Below are positions 42,234 through 51,263 of a stretch of DNA of 64,000 nt, in pieces. The position numbers and the translations under genes are program-made. The stretch's first letter is position 1; every line of letters begins with the position of its first letter. The notes under the pieces are model-generated. The model did not search any database. It saw only the letters and a program-made list of their open reading frames with translations, and had not been told where the DNA came from. The DNA lies in contig NZ_CP160453.1 in the NCBI RefSeq assembly GCF_040744945.1, positions 2,418,001 to 2,482,000 of the forward strand. The letters are read 5' to 3'. The stretch is from Saccharothrix sp. HUAS TT1. GTDB lineage: Bacteria; Actinomycetota; Actinomycetes; Mycobacteriales; Pseudonocardiaceae.

Positions 42234-43270
42234 GCCCCGGGGGCGCCGGCGGATGGCGGGAAGGTGACCCGAACGGGCGACGGCAGTGGGTGCGCGGCGC
42301 GCTGCCGGGGCTGCCCGACCTGGCGATCGCCTACGAGACCTGGGGCGAGCCGAACGCGGACCGGTCGAACGCGGTGCTGGTGCTGCACGCGCTGACCGGC
42401 GACAGCCACGTGGCGGGCCCGGCCGAGCCGGGCCACCCCACGCCGGGCTGGTGGGACGGGTTGGTCGGCCCGGGACGCGCGCTGGACCCGCGGCGCTGGT
42501 TCGTGGTCGCGCCCAACGTCCTGGGCGGCTGCCAGGGCACCACCGGGCCGACCTCGACCGCGCCGGACGGCCGGCCGTGGGGCACGCGGTTCCCGCGCGT
42601 CACGGTGCGCGACCAGGTGGCCGCCGAGGTGCTGCTGGCCGACGCGCTGGGCGTCGACGCGTGGGCCGCCGTGCTCGGCGGGTCCATGGGCGGCATGCGG
42701 GCGCTGGAGTGGGCGGTGTCCGAACCGGACCGGGTGCGGGCGCTGCTGGTGCTGGCCGCGCCGGCCGCGTCGACGGCCGAGCACATCGCGCTGGCGTCCG
42801 CGCAGCTGCACGCCATCCGGCTGGACCCGGTCGGCGGCCTCGGCGTGGCCCGCCGGATCGCGCTCGTCGGCTACCGCGCCGAGCCGGAGCTGGCCACCCG
42901 GTTCGGGCGCGCGGTCCGCCCGGACGGCCGGTTCGAGGTGGAGTCCTACCTGGACCACCACGCGACCAAGCTGGTCCGCCGGTTCGACCCGGTCAGCTAC
43001 GCCACCCTGACCGAGGCGATGAACAGCCACGACGTGGGGCGCGGCCGGGGTGGCGCGCGGGCCGCGCTGCGCCGCGTCACGGCCCGCGCGGTGGTGGCCG
43101 GCATCGACTCCGACCGGCTGTACCCGCTGTGGCAGCAGGCCGAGGTCGCCGACGCCGTTCCCGGCGCCGGCGACCTGCGCGTGGTGACCTCGCCGCACGG
43201 CCACGACGCGTTCCTCATCGAGGTCGAGCAGGTGTCGGAACTGGTCTCCGAACTGCTCGGGGAGGGCTAG
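42230..43270 (+). CDS. metX: Homoserine O-acetyltransferase
   Basis: 346 residues of the alpha/beta-hydrolase fold. It activates homoserine with acetyl-CoA for methionine synthesis. The nucleophile is Ser152 in GGSMGGMRALEW; the acid is in AGIDSDRLYP and the His in SPHGHDAFLIE. VLHALTGDSHV and the oxyanion region are family marks. The GTG start overlaps the metY stop. Its stop overlaps that of the convergent chitinase gene by 4 bases. Confidence 0.95.
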   Translation: MSPGGAGGWREGDPNGRRQWVRGALPGLPDLAIAYETWGEPNADRSNAVLVLHALTGDSHVAGPAEPGHPTPGWWDGLVGPGRALDPRRWFVVAPNVLGGCQGTTGPTSTAPDGRPWGTRFPRVTVRDQVAAEVLLADALGVDAWAAVLGGSMGGMRALEWAVSEPDRVRALLVLAAPAASTAEHIALASAQLHAIRLDPVGGLGVARRIALVGYRAEPELATRFGRAVRPDGRFEVESYLDHHATKLVRRFDPVSYATLTEAMNSHDVGRGRGGARAALRRVTARAVVAGIDSDRLYPLWQQAEVADAVPGAGDLRVVTSPHGHDAFLIEVEQVSELVSELLGEG

Positions 43271-44826
43271 AAGCCGGCCGTGATGCGGGTGAACTCCCAG
43301 TCCGGCTGGGCGATGCCGCTGCAGTTCGACGACACCTGGCCATCGCACCCGCCGCGGTCGCGGTTGACCGCCCAGAACGAGAACCGGCCCAGGCCGTTCG
43401 CCTTGGACCAGTCGCGCAGCTGGGTCCACGTCTGGGTGGTGGTCACCTCGCGCTGGTCGGACAGGCCGTTCATGCCCGAGATGCCGACGTGCCGGAACGC
43501 CTCCGCGTCCGACCAGCCGAACGTGGCCTTCAGCTTGTTCTTCAGCCCGGTGGCGGCGTTGATCGTGTCGGCGCCGATGTTCGAGCTGCCGAAGTCGAAC
43601 GGCATGAGCGTGAACACGTCGACGCCCGCGCCGATCGCCGCGGACCGCTCGATCAGCCGGTTGCCCCAGGAGTTGGGGCCGGTGGTCGTGGTGCCGAAAG
43701 TGACGATCGTCTGGATGCCGGGGTTGGTCGCCTTGACGATCTTCAACGCCTCCAGGATGCGGTCCTGCACGGTCGCGTTCTCGAACTCGTCGGTGTTCTC
43801 GATGTCGATGTCGATGGCCTTGAGCCCGTAGGCGTCGATGACCTTCTGGTAGGCCCCCGCAAGCGCTTGCGGCGTCGAGCAGTTGGGCCCGAGCTTGTTG
43901 CCGCTCCACCCGCCGAACGACGGCACCACGTCACCGCCGGCCGCCCGGATCTGCTGGATGGCCTGCGCGTCGACGCTCCCGGTCAGCGGCCGGTTGCCGT
44001 CCCACGCCGGGTTGCACCCGCCGGAGGCCAGCACGAACGCCATGGTGAACCACTTGACGCCGGTGGTGCTCATGATCGTCGCCGGGGCCGGCGGGTTGCC
44101 CCAGCCCATGAACAGGTACGGCGCGCCGCGCCCGCCGACCGGGTTCGTGCCCGGCTGGGTGGTGGCCGAGACCTGGTTGGACGGGCCCGAGGTGTTCGCG
44201 GCCGCGTCGCGCGCCCGGACCGTGAACGTGTACGCCGTGGAGGCGCTGAGGCCGCCGACGGTCGCGGTGGTGCCGCTGACCGTGGTCGCCACGGTGGCGC
44301 CCCGGTACACGTCGTAGGCGGTCACGCCGACGTTGTCGGTCGACGCGGTCCAGGACAGCGACACCGAGTTGCTGGTGGCGCCGGTGACGCGGAGCGAACC
44401 CGGTGCGCTCGGCGCGACCGCGTCACCACCGCCGCCACCGGTGCAGGGGGCCCCGTTGACGGTGCAGTTGAGCGGCGCGCCGGGACCGGCGCCGACGAAG
44501 CCGAAGCTCGCCGACGCGCCGACGCCGACGGAGCCGTTGTACTCGCGGTTGGTCGCCACGTAATGATCACCCGTCCGGGTGACCAAGGCGTCCCAGTACG
44601 ACCCGAGCGAGGTGCCCGCGGGCAGGTCGAACTCGATCCGCCAGGACGTGATGGCGGCGGGCCCGCCGTTGGCGACGGTGAACCTGGCCTCGAAGCCGCT
44701 GCCCCAGTCCTGGGTCTTGGCGAAGGTGGCGGTGACGCCCGGCGCCGCTTGCGCGGCCGGGCCCACCACCAGGGAACCGAGGGCCAGTGCGCCTGCTGCG
44801 AGCAGCGCGCTCGTGCGTCTTGACAT
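43267..44826 (-). CDS. Secreted GH18 chitinase with cellulose/chitin-binding and fibronectin III domains
   Basis: 519 residues: signal peptide (about 1-28, ending AQA), a CBM2-type binding domain (29-130, with the conserved Trp residues and a C..C pair), a Gly-rich linker, one fibronectin III domain (about 138-222) and a GH18 catalytic domain (about 233-519). The GH18 motif reads KAIDIDIE: the acid Glu343 and Asp339/Asp341 are present, but the first Asp of DxxDxDxE is Lys336. It would cleave chitin outside the cell. A perfect DasR box lies upstream, so chitin oligomers or GlcNAc probably control it. Confidence 0.93.
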   Translation of the reverse strand: MSRRTSALLAAGALALGSLVVGPAAQAAPGVTATFAKTQDWGSGFEARFTVANGGPAAITSWRIEFDLPAGTSLGSYWDALVTRTGDHYVATNREYNGSVGVGASASFGFVGAGPGAPLNCTVNGAPCTGGGGGDAVAPSAPGSLRVTGATSNSVSLSWTASTDNVGVTAYDVYRGATVATTVSGTTATVGGLSASTAYTFTVRARDAAANTSGPSNQVSATTQPGTNPVGGRGAPYLFMGWGNPPAPATIMSTTGVKWFTMAFVLASGGCNPAWDGNRPLTGSVDAQAIQQIRAAGGDVVPSFGGWSGNKLGPNCSTPQALAGAYQKVIDAYGLKAIDIDIENTDEFENATVQDRILEALKIVKATNPGIQTIVTFGTTTTGPNSWGNRLIERSAAIGAGVDVFTLMPFDFGSSNIGADTINAATGLKNKLKATFGWSDAEAFRHVGISGMNGLSDQREVTTTQTWTQLRDWSKANGLGRFSFWAVNRDRGGCDGQVSSNCSGIAQPDWEFTRITAGF

Positions 44827-44880
44827 GAGGGATCTCCTCTTCGGCGGGATCGGCAGGGGTGAATCGCGCCCACCTGGGAG

Positions 44881-44896
44881 AGTGGTCTAGACCAGT
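44881..44896 (-). promoter_or_regulatory. DasR-responsive element (dre) upstream of the chitinase gene
   Basis: On the chitinase strand the sequence reads ACTGGTCTAGACCACT, which equals the dre consensus as I know it from Streptomyces, where DasR (a GntR repressor) releases it in the presence of glucosamine-6-phosphate. It is 55 bases before the start codon. The dasR gene is not in the window. Confidence 0.88.
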
Positions 44897-44960
44897 TCGA
44901 AAGGCAAGGCTCCTGACCGGTTCGCCCGGCGGAAGTGGCGGGCGAAAGGGGCGGAGCGGA

Positions 44961-45461
44961 CTACTCGTCCAGCGCGGTGGCGATCCACGGCGTCACCGGC
45001 AGGTCGCGCGACTCGCACTCGCCCGCCAGCTTCACCGTCCACCGCAGCGCCTGGAGCACGACCGTGGCCAGCTCCTGCGGCTGCCCGTTGGCCAGGGCGA
45101 TCTCGATCTGCTCGGCGGCGGCCTCCTGGTCGCCGTGCACCTCGGCCAGCAGCGTGCGGATCGCGGTGCGGACCGGCGGGTCGGCGTCGTCGATCGGCAC
45201 CTCCTGCCCGTCCTCGTCGAAGACCTGCATCTTCACCGGCGTCGCGCCGCCGGACCCGAGCGCGGCGACCATCTCGCTGCACTCGGAGAACAGCAGGAGG
45301 ACCAGCTCGCGGATCTCCTCGTTGCCCTCGGGCGAGCCGCTGAGGTACCCGGTGACCAGGTCGACCGCGACAGCGTCCTCCCCGACCTTGGCTGCGGTCA
45401 GGGCCTCGCCGGCCACGGCCTGGAGCCGCGACCAGCGATCCGGATCTTGCTGCGGGTGCAT
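44961..45461 (-). CDS. Conserved actinobacterial hypothetical protein
   Basis: 166 residues, acidic and mostly alpha-helical, soluble. Stretches such as VGEDAVAVDLVTGYLSG, IRELVLLLFSECSEMVAAL and ATVVLQALRWTVKLA suggest a helical bundle. No domain recognised. Single gene, divergent from the histidine kinase gene 182 bp away. Confidence 0.75.
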   Translation of the reverse strand: MHPQQDPDRWSRLQAVAGEALTAAKVGEDAVAVDLVTGYLSGSPEGNEEIRELVLLLFSECSEMVAALGSGGATPVKMQVFDEDGQEVPIDDADPPVRTAIRTLLAEVHGDQEAAAEQIEIALANGQPQELATVVLQALRWTVKLAGECESRDLPVTPWIATALDE

Positions 45462-45631
45462 TCAGCCATCTTCCAACACGGAGTAGGGGCGCACAGCTCT
45501 GCATATTGCCTACCTGGTGGTGTTCGCCCGCCGCAACGGCTTGTCCGGGGTGTCGTGCGTCCGGTATGGGCGGGTCGTGCTACCCCGGTATGACAGCCCC
45601 TGGTCTCCTGTGGCGGGCCGGTCCCGGCGCA

Positions 45632-45643
45632 TAGCATCGGGCC
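45632..45643 (+). promoter_or_regulatory. -10 box for a leaderless two-component transcript
   Basis: TAGCAT (45632-45637) stands 6 bases before the GTG of the histidine kinase gene, with no Shine-Dalgarno. This is the usual spacing for leaderless actinobacterial genes and supports that start. Confidence 0.5.
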
Positions 45644-46759
45644 GTGGTCCGCACCCTCCTCCAGGTCGTGCTGCTCCGCGACCGCTCGCGGATCTTCGAC
45701 GGCTCCCGGTTCCACCACGCGCTGAGCGCGTTGGTGCTGCTCCACGGCCTGGTCATCGGGATCGGGGTGAGCTCGGGGTACGTCGCGGACGAGGAGCCGG
45801 ACGGCTGGTGGCCGCTGCTGTTCGCCCTCGTGGCCGGCAGCACCGCCCTCACCCTGCGCTCCGCGCTCCTGGCGTGGCGGCTGGCCACGGTCGGCCTGGT
45901 GGTCATGCGGCTGCTGGTGACGTCCGAGCCCGCGGTCCTGGGCAGCTGGCAGTGGTGGTGGTACCCGGCGGTGCTGCTGGCGGTCGCCACCGTGCACCGC
46001 GGCCGGGTCGTGCTGCTCGTGGCGTTGATCACGTCCGGCGTGGTGTTCGCGCTGGGAACACCCGGTGACGCCCTGCCGACGACCGGCTTCCTGCTCCTGC
46101 TGCTCCTGCTCGGGTACGCGGTGGGCGCGCGCGGCCGGGCCGAGCAGCGGTTCCACTCCGAGCGGGACGAGAAGGCGGCGCTGGTCGAACGCGCCCGGAT
46201 CGCCCGCGAGATGCACGACGTGGTCGCGCACCACATGTCGCTGGTGGTCGTGCGGTGCGAGACCGCGCCCTACCGGATCGCGGACCTGCCCGGGGCCGCC
46301 GAGCGGGAGTTCGCCGAGCTGGGCGCGGCGGCGCGGGCCGCGATCACCGACATGCAGCAGCTGCTCGGCGTGCTGCGGGCCGAGGACCAGCACGCCGACC
46401 GGGCCCCGCAGCCGGGGCTGGCCGACATCACCTCGCTGCACGCGGACGCGTCCGTCACCGACGCCGAGGTGCCCGAGGCGGTCGGGCTGACCGCGTACCG
46501 GATCGTGCAGGAGGCGTTGACCAACGCCGGTCGGCACGCGCCCGGCGCGACCACGTCGGTCACCGCGGAGCTGGTGCGCGACGAGCTGCGGGTGGTCGTG
46601 CGCAACACGGCGGGCGGGCCGTCGCGGGGCGGGGGCGGCGGGCACGGGCTGCGCGGCATGGGGGAACGGGTGGCGGTGCACGGCGGTTCGCTGACCGCCG
46701 GGCCCACCGAGGACGGGGGTTTCGAGGTGCGTGCGGTGATCCCGGTGGGTCGGCGGTGA
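45644..46759 (+). CDS. Membrane sensor histidine kinase (NarL/DesK type)
   Basis: 371 residues. Five or six membrane segments lie in residues 20-165. The dimerisation/phosphoacceptor helix carries His191 in ARIAREMHDVVAHHMSLVVV, and the ATPase domain has EALTNAGRHAPG (N box) and GGGHGLRGMGERVA (G box). It would phosphorylate the LuxR-type regulator encoded next, with a 4-base overlap. The signal is unknown; neighbours downstream are a hydrolase and an acyltransferase, which could be targets. Confidence 0.93.
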   Translation: MVRTLLQVVLLRDRSRIFDGSRFHHALSALVLLHGLVIGIGVSSGYVADEEPDGWWPLLFALVAGSTALTLRSALLAWRLATVGLVVMRLLVTSEPAVLGSWQWWWYPAVLLAVATVHRGRVVLLVALITSGVVFALGTPGDALPTTGFLLLLLLLGYAVGARGRAEQRFHSERDEKAALVERARIAREMHDVVAHHMSLVVVRCETAPYRIADLPGAAEREFAELGAAARAAITDMQQLLGVLRAEDQHADRAPQPGLADITSLHADASVTDAEVPEAVGLTAYRIVQEALTNAGRHAPGATTSVTAELVRDELRVVVRNTAGGPSRGGGGGHGLRGMGERVAVHGGSLTAGPTEDGGFEVRAVIPVGRR

Positions 46760-47403
46760 TCCGGGTGCTGGTCGTGGACGACCAGGAGATGGTGCGCGAG
46801 GGCTTCTCCGCGCTGCTGGCCGCCCAGGACGACATCACCGTGGTCGGGTCGGCCGGTGACGGCGCCGCCGGCGTCGCCGAGGTGCGCCGGCTGCGGCCGG
46901 ACGTGGTCCTCATGGACGTGCGGATGCCGGGGGTGGACGGGCTGACCGCCACCCGGCTGCTCGCCGACGACCCGGTCAAGGTGCTCGTGCTCACCACGTT
47001 CGACCTGGACGACTACGTGTACGAGGCGTTGCGGGCCGGCGCGAGCGGGTTCCTGCTCAAGCACGCGCCGGCCAGCGAGCTGCTGGCCGCGGTGCGGGTG
47101 GTGGCGCGCGGTGACGCGCTGCTCGCGCCCTCGGTGACCAAGCGGCTGATCGAGGACTTCGTGAAGGCGCAGCCGGTCCGGGCCGTCAAGCCGGCCGCGC
47201 TGGGCGCGCTGACCGACCGGGAGACCGAGGTGCTGCTGCTCATCGCGCGGGGTCTGTCCAACGGCCAGATCGCCGCGCACCTGGTGCTGGCCGAGCAGAC
47301 GGTGAAGACGCACGTGAGCCGGGTGCTGATGAAGCTGGGGCTGCGGGACCGGGCGCAGGCGGTCATCGCGGCCTACGAGTCCGGCCTGGTGGTACCGGGG
47401 TAG
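46756..47403 (+). CDS. LuxR/NarL-type response regulator
   Basis: 215 residues. Receiver domain with the phospho-Asp at 54 (VVLMDVRMPGVDG), Thr in VLTTFDLDDY and Lys in FLLKHAPA. DNA-binding LuxR helix-turn-helix at about 150-210 (LTDRETEVLLLIARGLSNGQ, then EQTVKTHVSRVLMKLGLRDR). Cognate to the kinase just upstream. Starts at a GTG inside the kinase stop. Confidence 0.95.
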   Translation: MIRVLVVDDQEMVREGFSALLAAQDDITVVGSAGDGAAGVAEVRRLRPDVVLMDVRMPGVDGLTATRLLADDPVKVLVLTTFDLDDYVYEALRAGASGFLLKHAPASELLAAVRVVARGDALLAPSVTKRLIEDFVKAQPVRAVKPAALGALTDRETEVLLLIARGLSNGQIAAHLVLAEQTVKTHVSRVLMKLGLRDRAQAVIAAYESGLVVPG

Positions 47404-47466
47404 GGGGCGGGAACCGGCGCCGCGGGGTGACGACCGGGCGGCCGTGGTCTTCCTAGCTTCGTCGCC

Positions 47467-48144
47467 ATGCCGAAGAAGATCGCGTTGCTGGCCGCGCTGC
47501 TGGTCGTGGCGACACCGGGCGGCGGCGACCCGCCCCCGTTCCGGCCCAGGGTCGAGGTCACCGGCGACCTGGCGCGCGCCGCGCACGTCGCCGTCGTCGT
47601 GCCGGGGTCCGATGTGGACGACCGGCGGTTCGCCGCGACGGTCGGCCGGATGGCGCGCGACCTGCACGCGTCCGCCGGTCGGGACGACCTGGCCGTGGTC
47701 GCCTGGCTCGGCTACCGGACGCCGTCCGGGCTCGGGGTGGACGCGGCGGGCGGGCGGCTGGCGCGGGCCGGCGCGGTCGCGCTGGCCGAGTACGTGCGGA
47801 CGCTGCCGGGGCACGTGCACCTGATCTGCCACAGCTACGGCTCGGTGGTGTGCGCGCTGGCCGCGCCGCCCGTCGACGACGTGGTGCTCCTCGGGTCGCC
47901 CGGCGTGCGGGTGGACTCGGTCGGGTCGGCCGCGCGGGTGTGGGCGGCGCGCGGCGGCCGGGACTGGACCCGGTGGGTGCCCGCGGTGCGGCTCGGCGAC
48001 CTCGGGCACGGGCCGGACCCGGTCGACCCGGCGTTCGGCGCGCGCGTGTTCGACGCCGGTGACGTCGAGCACGACGGGTACTTCCGGGCGGGCACGCCGT
48101 CGCTGCGCGCCCTGACCCGGATCGCGGTGGGGGAGGCGCCGTGA
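47467..48144 (+). CDS. Alpha/beta hydrolase (DUF1023-like)
   Basis: 225 residues. A short hydrophobic N-terminus (KKIALLAALLVVATPGG) may be a signal or anchor. VVVPGSDVDDRRF, the nucleophile elbow HLICHSYGSVV, VVLLGSPGV and the late His in DVEHDGYFRAGTPSL fit the DUF1023 group of secreted esterase-like proteins. It overlaps the acyltransferase gene by 4 bases. Substrate unknown. Confidence 0.85.
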   Translation: MPKKIALLAALLVVATPGGGDPPPFRPRVEVTGDLARAAHVAVVVPGSDVDDRRFAATVGRMARDLHASAGRDDLAVVAWLGYRTPSGLGVDAAGGRLARAGAVALAEYVRTLPGHVHLICHSYGSVVCALAAPPVDDVVLLGSPGVRVDSVGSAARVWAARGGRDWTRWVPAVRLGDLGHGPDPVDPAFGARVFDAGDVEHDGYFRAGTPSLRALTRIAVGEAP

Positions 48145-49097
48145 GCCGGGACCCGGTAATCGACGCGACCAGGGCCATCGCCGTCGTCGGCGTGGTGCTG
48201 GGGCACTGGCTGGTGACGGCCGTCGTGCTGACCGGCGACGGCCTGGTGGTCGACAGCCCGCTGCGGTGGCTGCCCGAGCTGGCCCCGGCGACCTGGGTGC
48301 TCCAGACGCTGGGGCTGTTCTTCTTCACCGGCGGGTTCGCCGCGGCGCGGTCGGGCACGCCGTGGTGGCGCCGGGCGCGCGGGCTCGTGCTGCCGGTGGC
48401 GGTGCTGCTCGGCGCGTGGGGCGCGGTCCTGTTCGGACTGTCGCTGCGCGGGCTGCCGCAGCAGACGGTGTGGACCGTCGGTCACCTCGTCGTCACGCCG
48501 CTGTGGTTCCTGGCCGTCCACGTGGTGCTCCTGGCGCTCACGCCGCTGCTCTCGCGGCTGGGCTGGTGGGGCGTGGCGATCCCGGTCGCGCTGGTGGCGG
48601 TGGACGTCGGCTGGGTGAACGTGATCGCGGTGTGGTGGGCGCCGTGGCAGGTGGGCGTGCTGGTCGCCCGGCGCGGGCACGCCCGGATCGGCGGGCACCG
48701 CTCCTGGGGTGCGGCGCTGCTCGTGGCGGGCGGGGTGGCGTTCGTGCTGCTGCTGCGCGCCGGTCACCCGGCCAGCGCGGTCGGGGTGCCCGGTGCGGCC
48801 GAGTCGAACCTGTCGCCGCCGTCGGCCGCCGCGCTGGCGCTGGCGTTGGCGCAGGTCGGGCTGGTGCTGCTGGTGCGGCCGTCGTTCCGGGCGCGGGCGC
48901 TGAACGCGCTGGCGCTGCCGATCTTCCTGACGCACCAGAGCGCGCTGCTGGTGGTGACGCTGGCCGGGTCGGCGTTCGGCGCGCTGCGCGGCCTGCACAC
49001 ACCGCCGTCGGACGCGCTATGGGTGCTGGAGCGCGGGACGTGGCTGCCGGTGTTCGCCGGCGTGTGCCTGCTGCTGCTTCGGTATCGCCGCCAGCAG
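48141..49097 (+). CDS. Membrane acyltransferase (acyltransferase-3 type), stop codon lost
   Basis: The conserved part is about 319 residues with ~10 membrane helices, from MSRDPVIDATRAIAVVGVVLG to the last helix LPVFAGVCLLLLRYRRQQ. No stop follows: the frame stays open to 50159 through the antisense of the convergent gene, a 350-residue Gln/Arg-rich tail that is a shadow. My end at 49097 marks the last protein-like residue, not a stop. The protein resembles the acyltransferase part of the convergent gene (NPLWFLAV-type and SNLSPPS-type motifs in both). It probably acylates a cell-envelope component. Translationally coupled to the hydrolase gene. Confidence 0.75.
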
Positions 49098-51179
49098 GGC
49101 GACGGCGATCGTCGCGCCGTGCAGCACGACCACCGCGCCGGTCGGCTCCAGCACCAGCAGCGGCGGCACGCAGGCCAGCGCGGTCAGCAGCCAGGGCCGG
49201 CGGCCGTGGCAGGCGCCGGCGTGCGCGGTGTGCAGCAGGTACCAGCCGAGCAGCAGGTGGATGAGGTTCTGCAGCGGGTCGACCTTCAGCACGACCAGCG
49301 TGCCCGCGGTGCCCGCGAAGCCGGTCACCACGAACCCGAGGACGCCCAGCACGCCGTAGCCCGCGCCGAGCGTGACGGCGAGCCGGGTGCGGTGCGTCTC
49401 GCGGGTGTGGCAGGGGCCGACCGCGGCGCTGCGCTCGAAGCGGTGGAACACCAGCAGGACCGGCAGGAGCAGCAGCACCAGCACGGCGGGCCAGCGGGGG
49501 CGGGTGATCACCCAGTCGATCGCGGGCGCGTCCAGCAGGCCGAGCAGGCCGATCACGACGGCGAGCCCGGTCAGGTAGCCGAGGTAGACCGTCATGGGCG
49601 CGGAGCGGGCGAAGTCGACCACCCGCCACGTCCGGCCGCCCTCCAGCCAGGCCGCGATCCTCGGCTTGACCAGCAGCACCAGGCAGATCTGGGCCAGGCC
49701 GAGCACCAGCAGGCACACGGTGGGCGGGCTGAGGTTCGAGCCGCCCTCGCCGGGCAGCGGCAGCATGGTGCGCGGGTAGCCGCCGAACGTGATCAGCGCG
49801 AGCAGCGCGGGCACGGCCGCCAGGGCCAGGACGCCGAGGACCCGGCGCGGGACGCGGTGCAGGCTGCCGTCGGCGTAGTGGAAGCCGAGCTGCTGCAGCA
49901 GCAGCGCGCCGAGCACCAGGTTGACGTGGCCGCCGGTGCGCCAGGCGAGGCCGATGCGGGCGAGGTCGACCACGATCATGGCGGCGACCAGCGCCACCGG
50001 CGTGACCAGCCGGGCGTTGCGGTGCAGCCAGGCCATCACCGGGGTGGCCGCGACCGCGACCAGGTACAGGCCGAGGAACCACAGCGGGTTCGCGATCAGC
50101 CTGCCGAACACCTCGACCCTGGACTTGTCCACGTCGAGCAGTTCGAGGGGCAGCGGTAGCACGAGCCAGGCCAGCACGAACGCCAGCACCGGCCGCAGCA
50201 GCCAGGAGATGCGGCCCGCCAGGTACCGGCCGTAGCCGCCCTGGTCGGCCTGGACGGCGTGCCAGCTGGTGAGGTTCGCGTGGCCGCCCGCGAAGTAGAA
50301 CACCGGGACGACCTGCAGCACCCAGGTGAGCAGCCACAGCCAGTTCGGGCTCACGCCCGCCCAGTGCAGGACCGTGAGCGCGGACTGGCCGATCACCACC
50401 AGGCCGAGCGCGGCCAGCCGCAGGAACGTGGCGTAGCGGTCGTCCGGCGCCGGCGGCCGTGGCGCGTCGACCGGCCCGGCGTCCTCCCGGTCGCGGCGGC
50501 CCGCCGGCCGGGGCAGGCGGGCGAGCAGCAGGAACACCACCACGGCGCTGCCGAAGCCCCAGGCCAGCACCGGCTCGTGGCCGGGCGGCCCCCAGCGCTG
50601 CCGCCAGGAGTTGAACTCCAGGCCGGCCGCGTAGAGCTGCGCGGTGGCGTGGCAGCGGACGAGGTGGCCGCGGGGGTTGAGGTCGCACTGGGCGTGCATG
50701 TCGCGGGCCAGGCGGTCGTCCAGGGACCTGCGGGCGTCCGGCGCCAGCGGGCGGCCCTTGTGCTCGGCGTAGCGGAGCAGGTCGTAGCCGAGGTCGTGGG
50801 CCCGGCAGCCGACCCCGAAGTCCCATTCGGTGTCGCCCGCGGGCCCCGAGCAGCCGCCGCCCGGGTCGATGGCCCGCGTGGTGCCGTCCGGGGCGGTGAC
50901 CACCGCGGGGCGGCGGTTGACCACCGCGGCGAAGTCGTCCGGGAAGGCGGCGAGCGGGTTGGCGTCGGACGGGTCGGCCATCGCCTGGACGGCCCTGGCG
51001 GCGGTGGCGACGTCGCCGGTCGGCGGGGTGGGGTCGGTCGCGCCCGTCGGGCGGGACGCGATCACGCCGCAGACCAAGACGGCCAGGGCGACCAGCAGGA
51101 ACCTGAACCAGGCGGGCAGGCGGGCGAACAACCGGAGCCCCGGCCACCCCCCGGTGGTCTTCACCGCCACGTCGCTCAT
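49017..51179 (-). CDS. Phospholipase A2 - acyltransferase - DUF4383 fusion, membrane protein
   Basis: 720 residues from the ATG at 51179. After a membrane anchor (about 22-42) an external prokaryotic phospholipase A2 domain (about 95-195) shows GGGCSGPAGDTEWDFGVGCR and the His-Asp pair in CRAHDLGYDLLRYAEH. A ~10-helix acyltransferase-3-like domain follows (about 200-570), then four helices of a DUF4383-like domain (about 595-705). The acyltransferase part resembles the convergent neighbour. The last ~20 residues (PKQQQAHAGEHRQPRP) read into the neighbour's end, so the original stop may be lost too. Phospholipid remodelling at the membrane is a reasonable guess. Confidence 0.8.
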   Translation of the reverse strand: MSDVAVKTTGGWPGLRLFARLPAWFRFLLVALAVLVCGVIASRPTGATDPTPPTGDVATAARAVQAMADPSDANPLAAFPDDFAAVVNRRPAVVTAPDGTTRAIDPGGGCSGPAGDTEWDFGVGCRAHDLGYDLLRYAEHKGRPLAPDARRSLDDRLARDMHAQCDLNPRGHLVRCHATAQLYAAGLEFNSWRQRWGPPGHEPVLAWGFGSAVVVFLLLARLPRPAGRRDREDAGPVDAPRPPAPDDRYATFLRLAALGLVVIGQSALTVLHWAGVSPNWLWLLTWVLQVVPVFYFAGGHANLTSWHAVQADQGGYGRYLAGRISWLLRPVLAFVLAWLVLPLPLELLDVDKSRVEVFGRLIANPLWFLGLYLVAVAATPVMAWLHRNARLVTPVALVAAMIVVDLARIGLAWRTGGHVNLVLGALLLQQLGFHYADGSLHRVPRRVLGVLALAAVPALLALITFGGYPRTMLPLPGEGGSNLSPPTVCLLVLGLAQICLVLLVKPRIAAWLEGGRTWRVVDFARSAPMTVYLGYLTGLAVVIGLLGLLDAPAIDWVITRPRWPAVLVLLLLPVLLVFHRFERSAAVGPCHTRETHRTRLAVTLGAGYGVLGVLGFVVTGFAGTAGTLVVLKVDPLQNLIHLLLGWYLLHTAHAGACHGRRPWLLTALACVPPLLVLEPTGAVVVLHGATIAVALLAAIPKQQQAHAGEHRQPRPALQHP

Positions 51180-51263
51180 TGGCAACCCAGCGTACGGACG
51201 ACCCACCCCGGCCGCCAGCAAGGCCGCGCGGACGGGGGACGGCCCGCGATGTCGGAGCGGCGG

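Noticed and set aside
49098..50159. C-terminal 350 codons of the rightward acyltransferase frame
   Set aside because: Reads the antisense of the phospholipase fusion gene, Gln/His/Arg-rich, no membrane helices. Treated as readthrough after a lost stop, not as a real domain.
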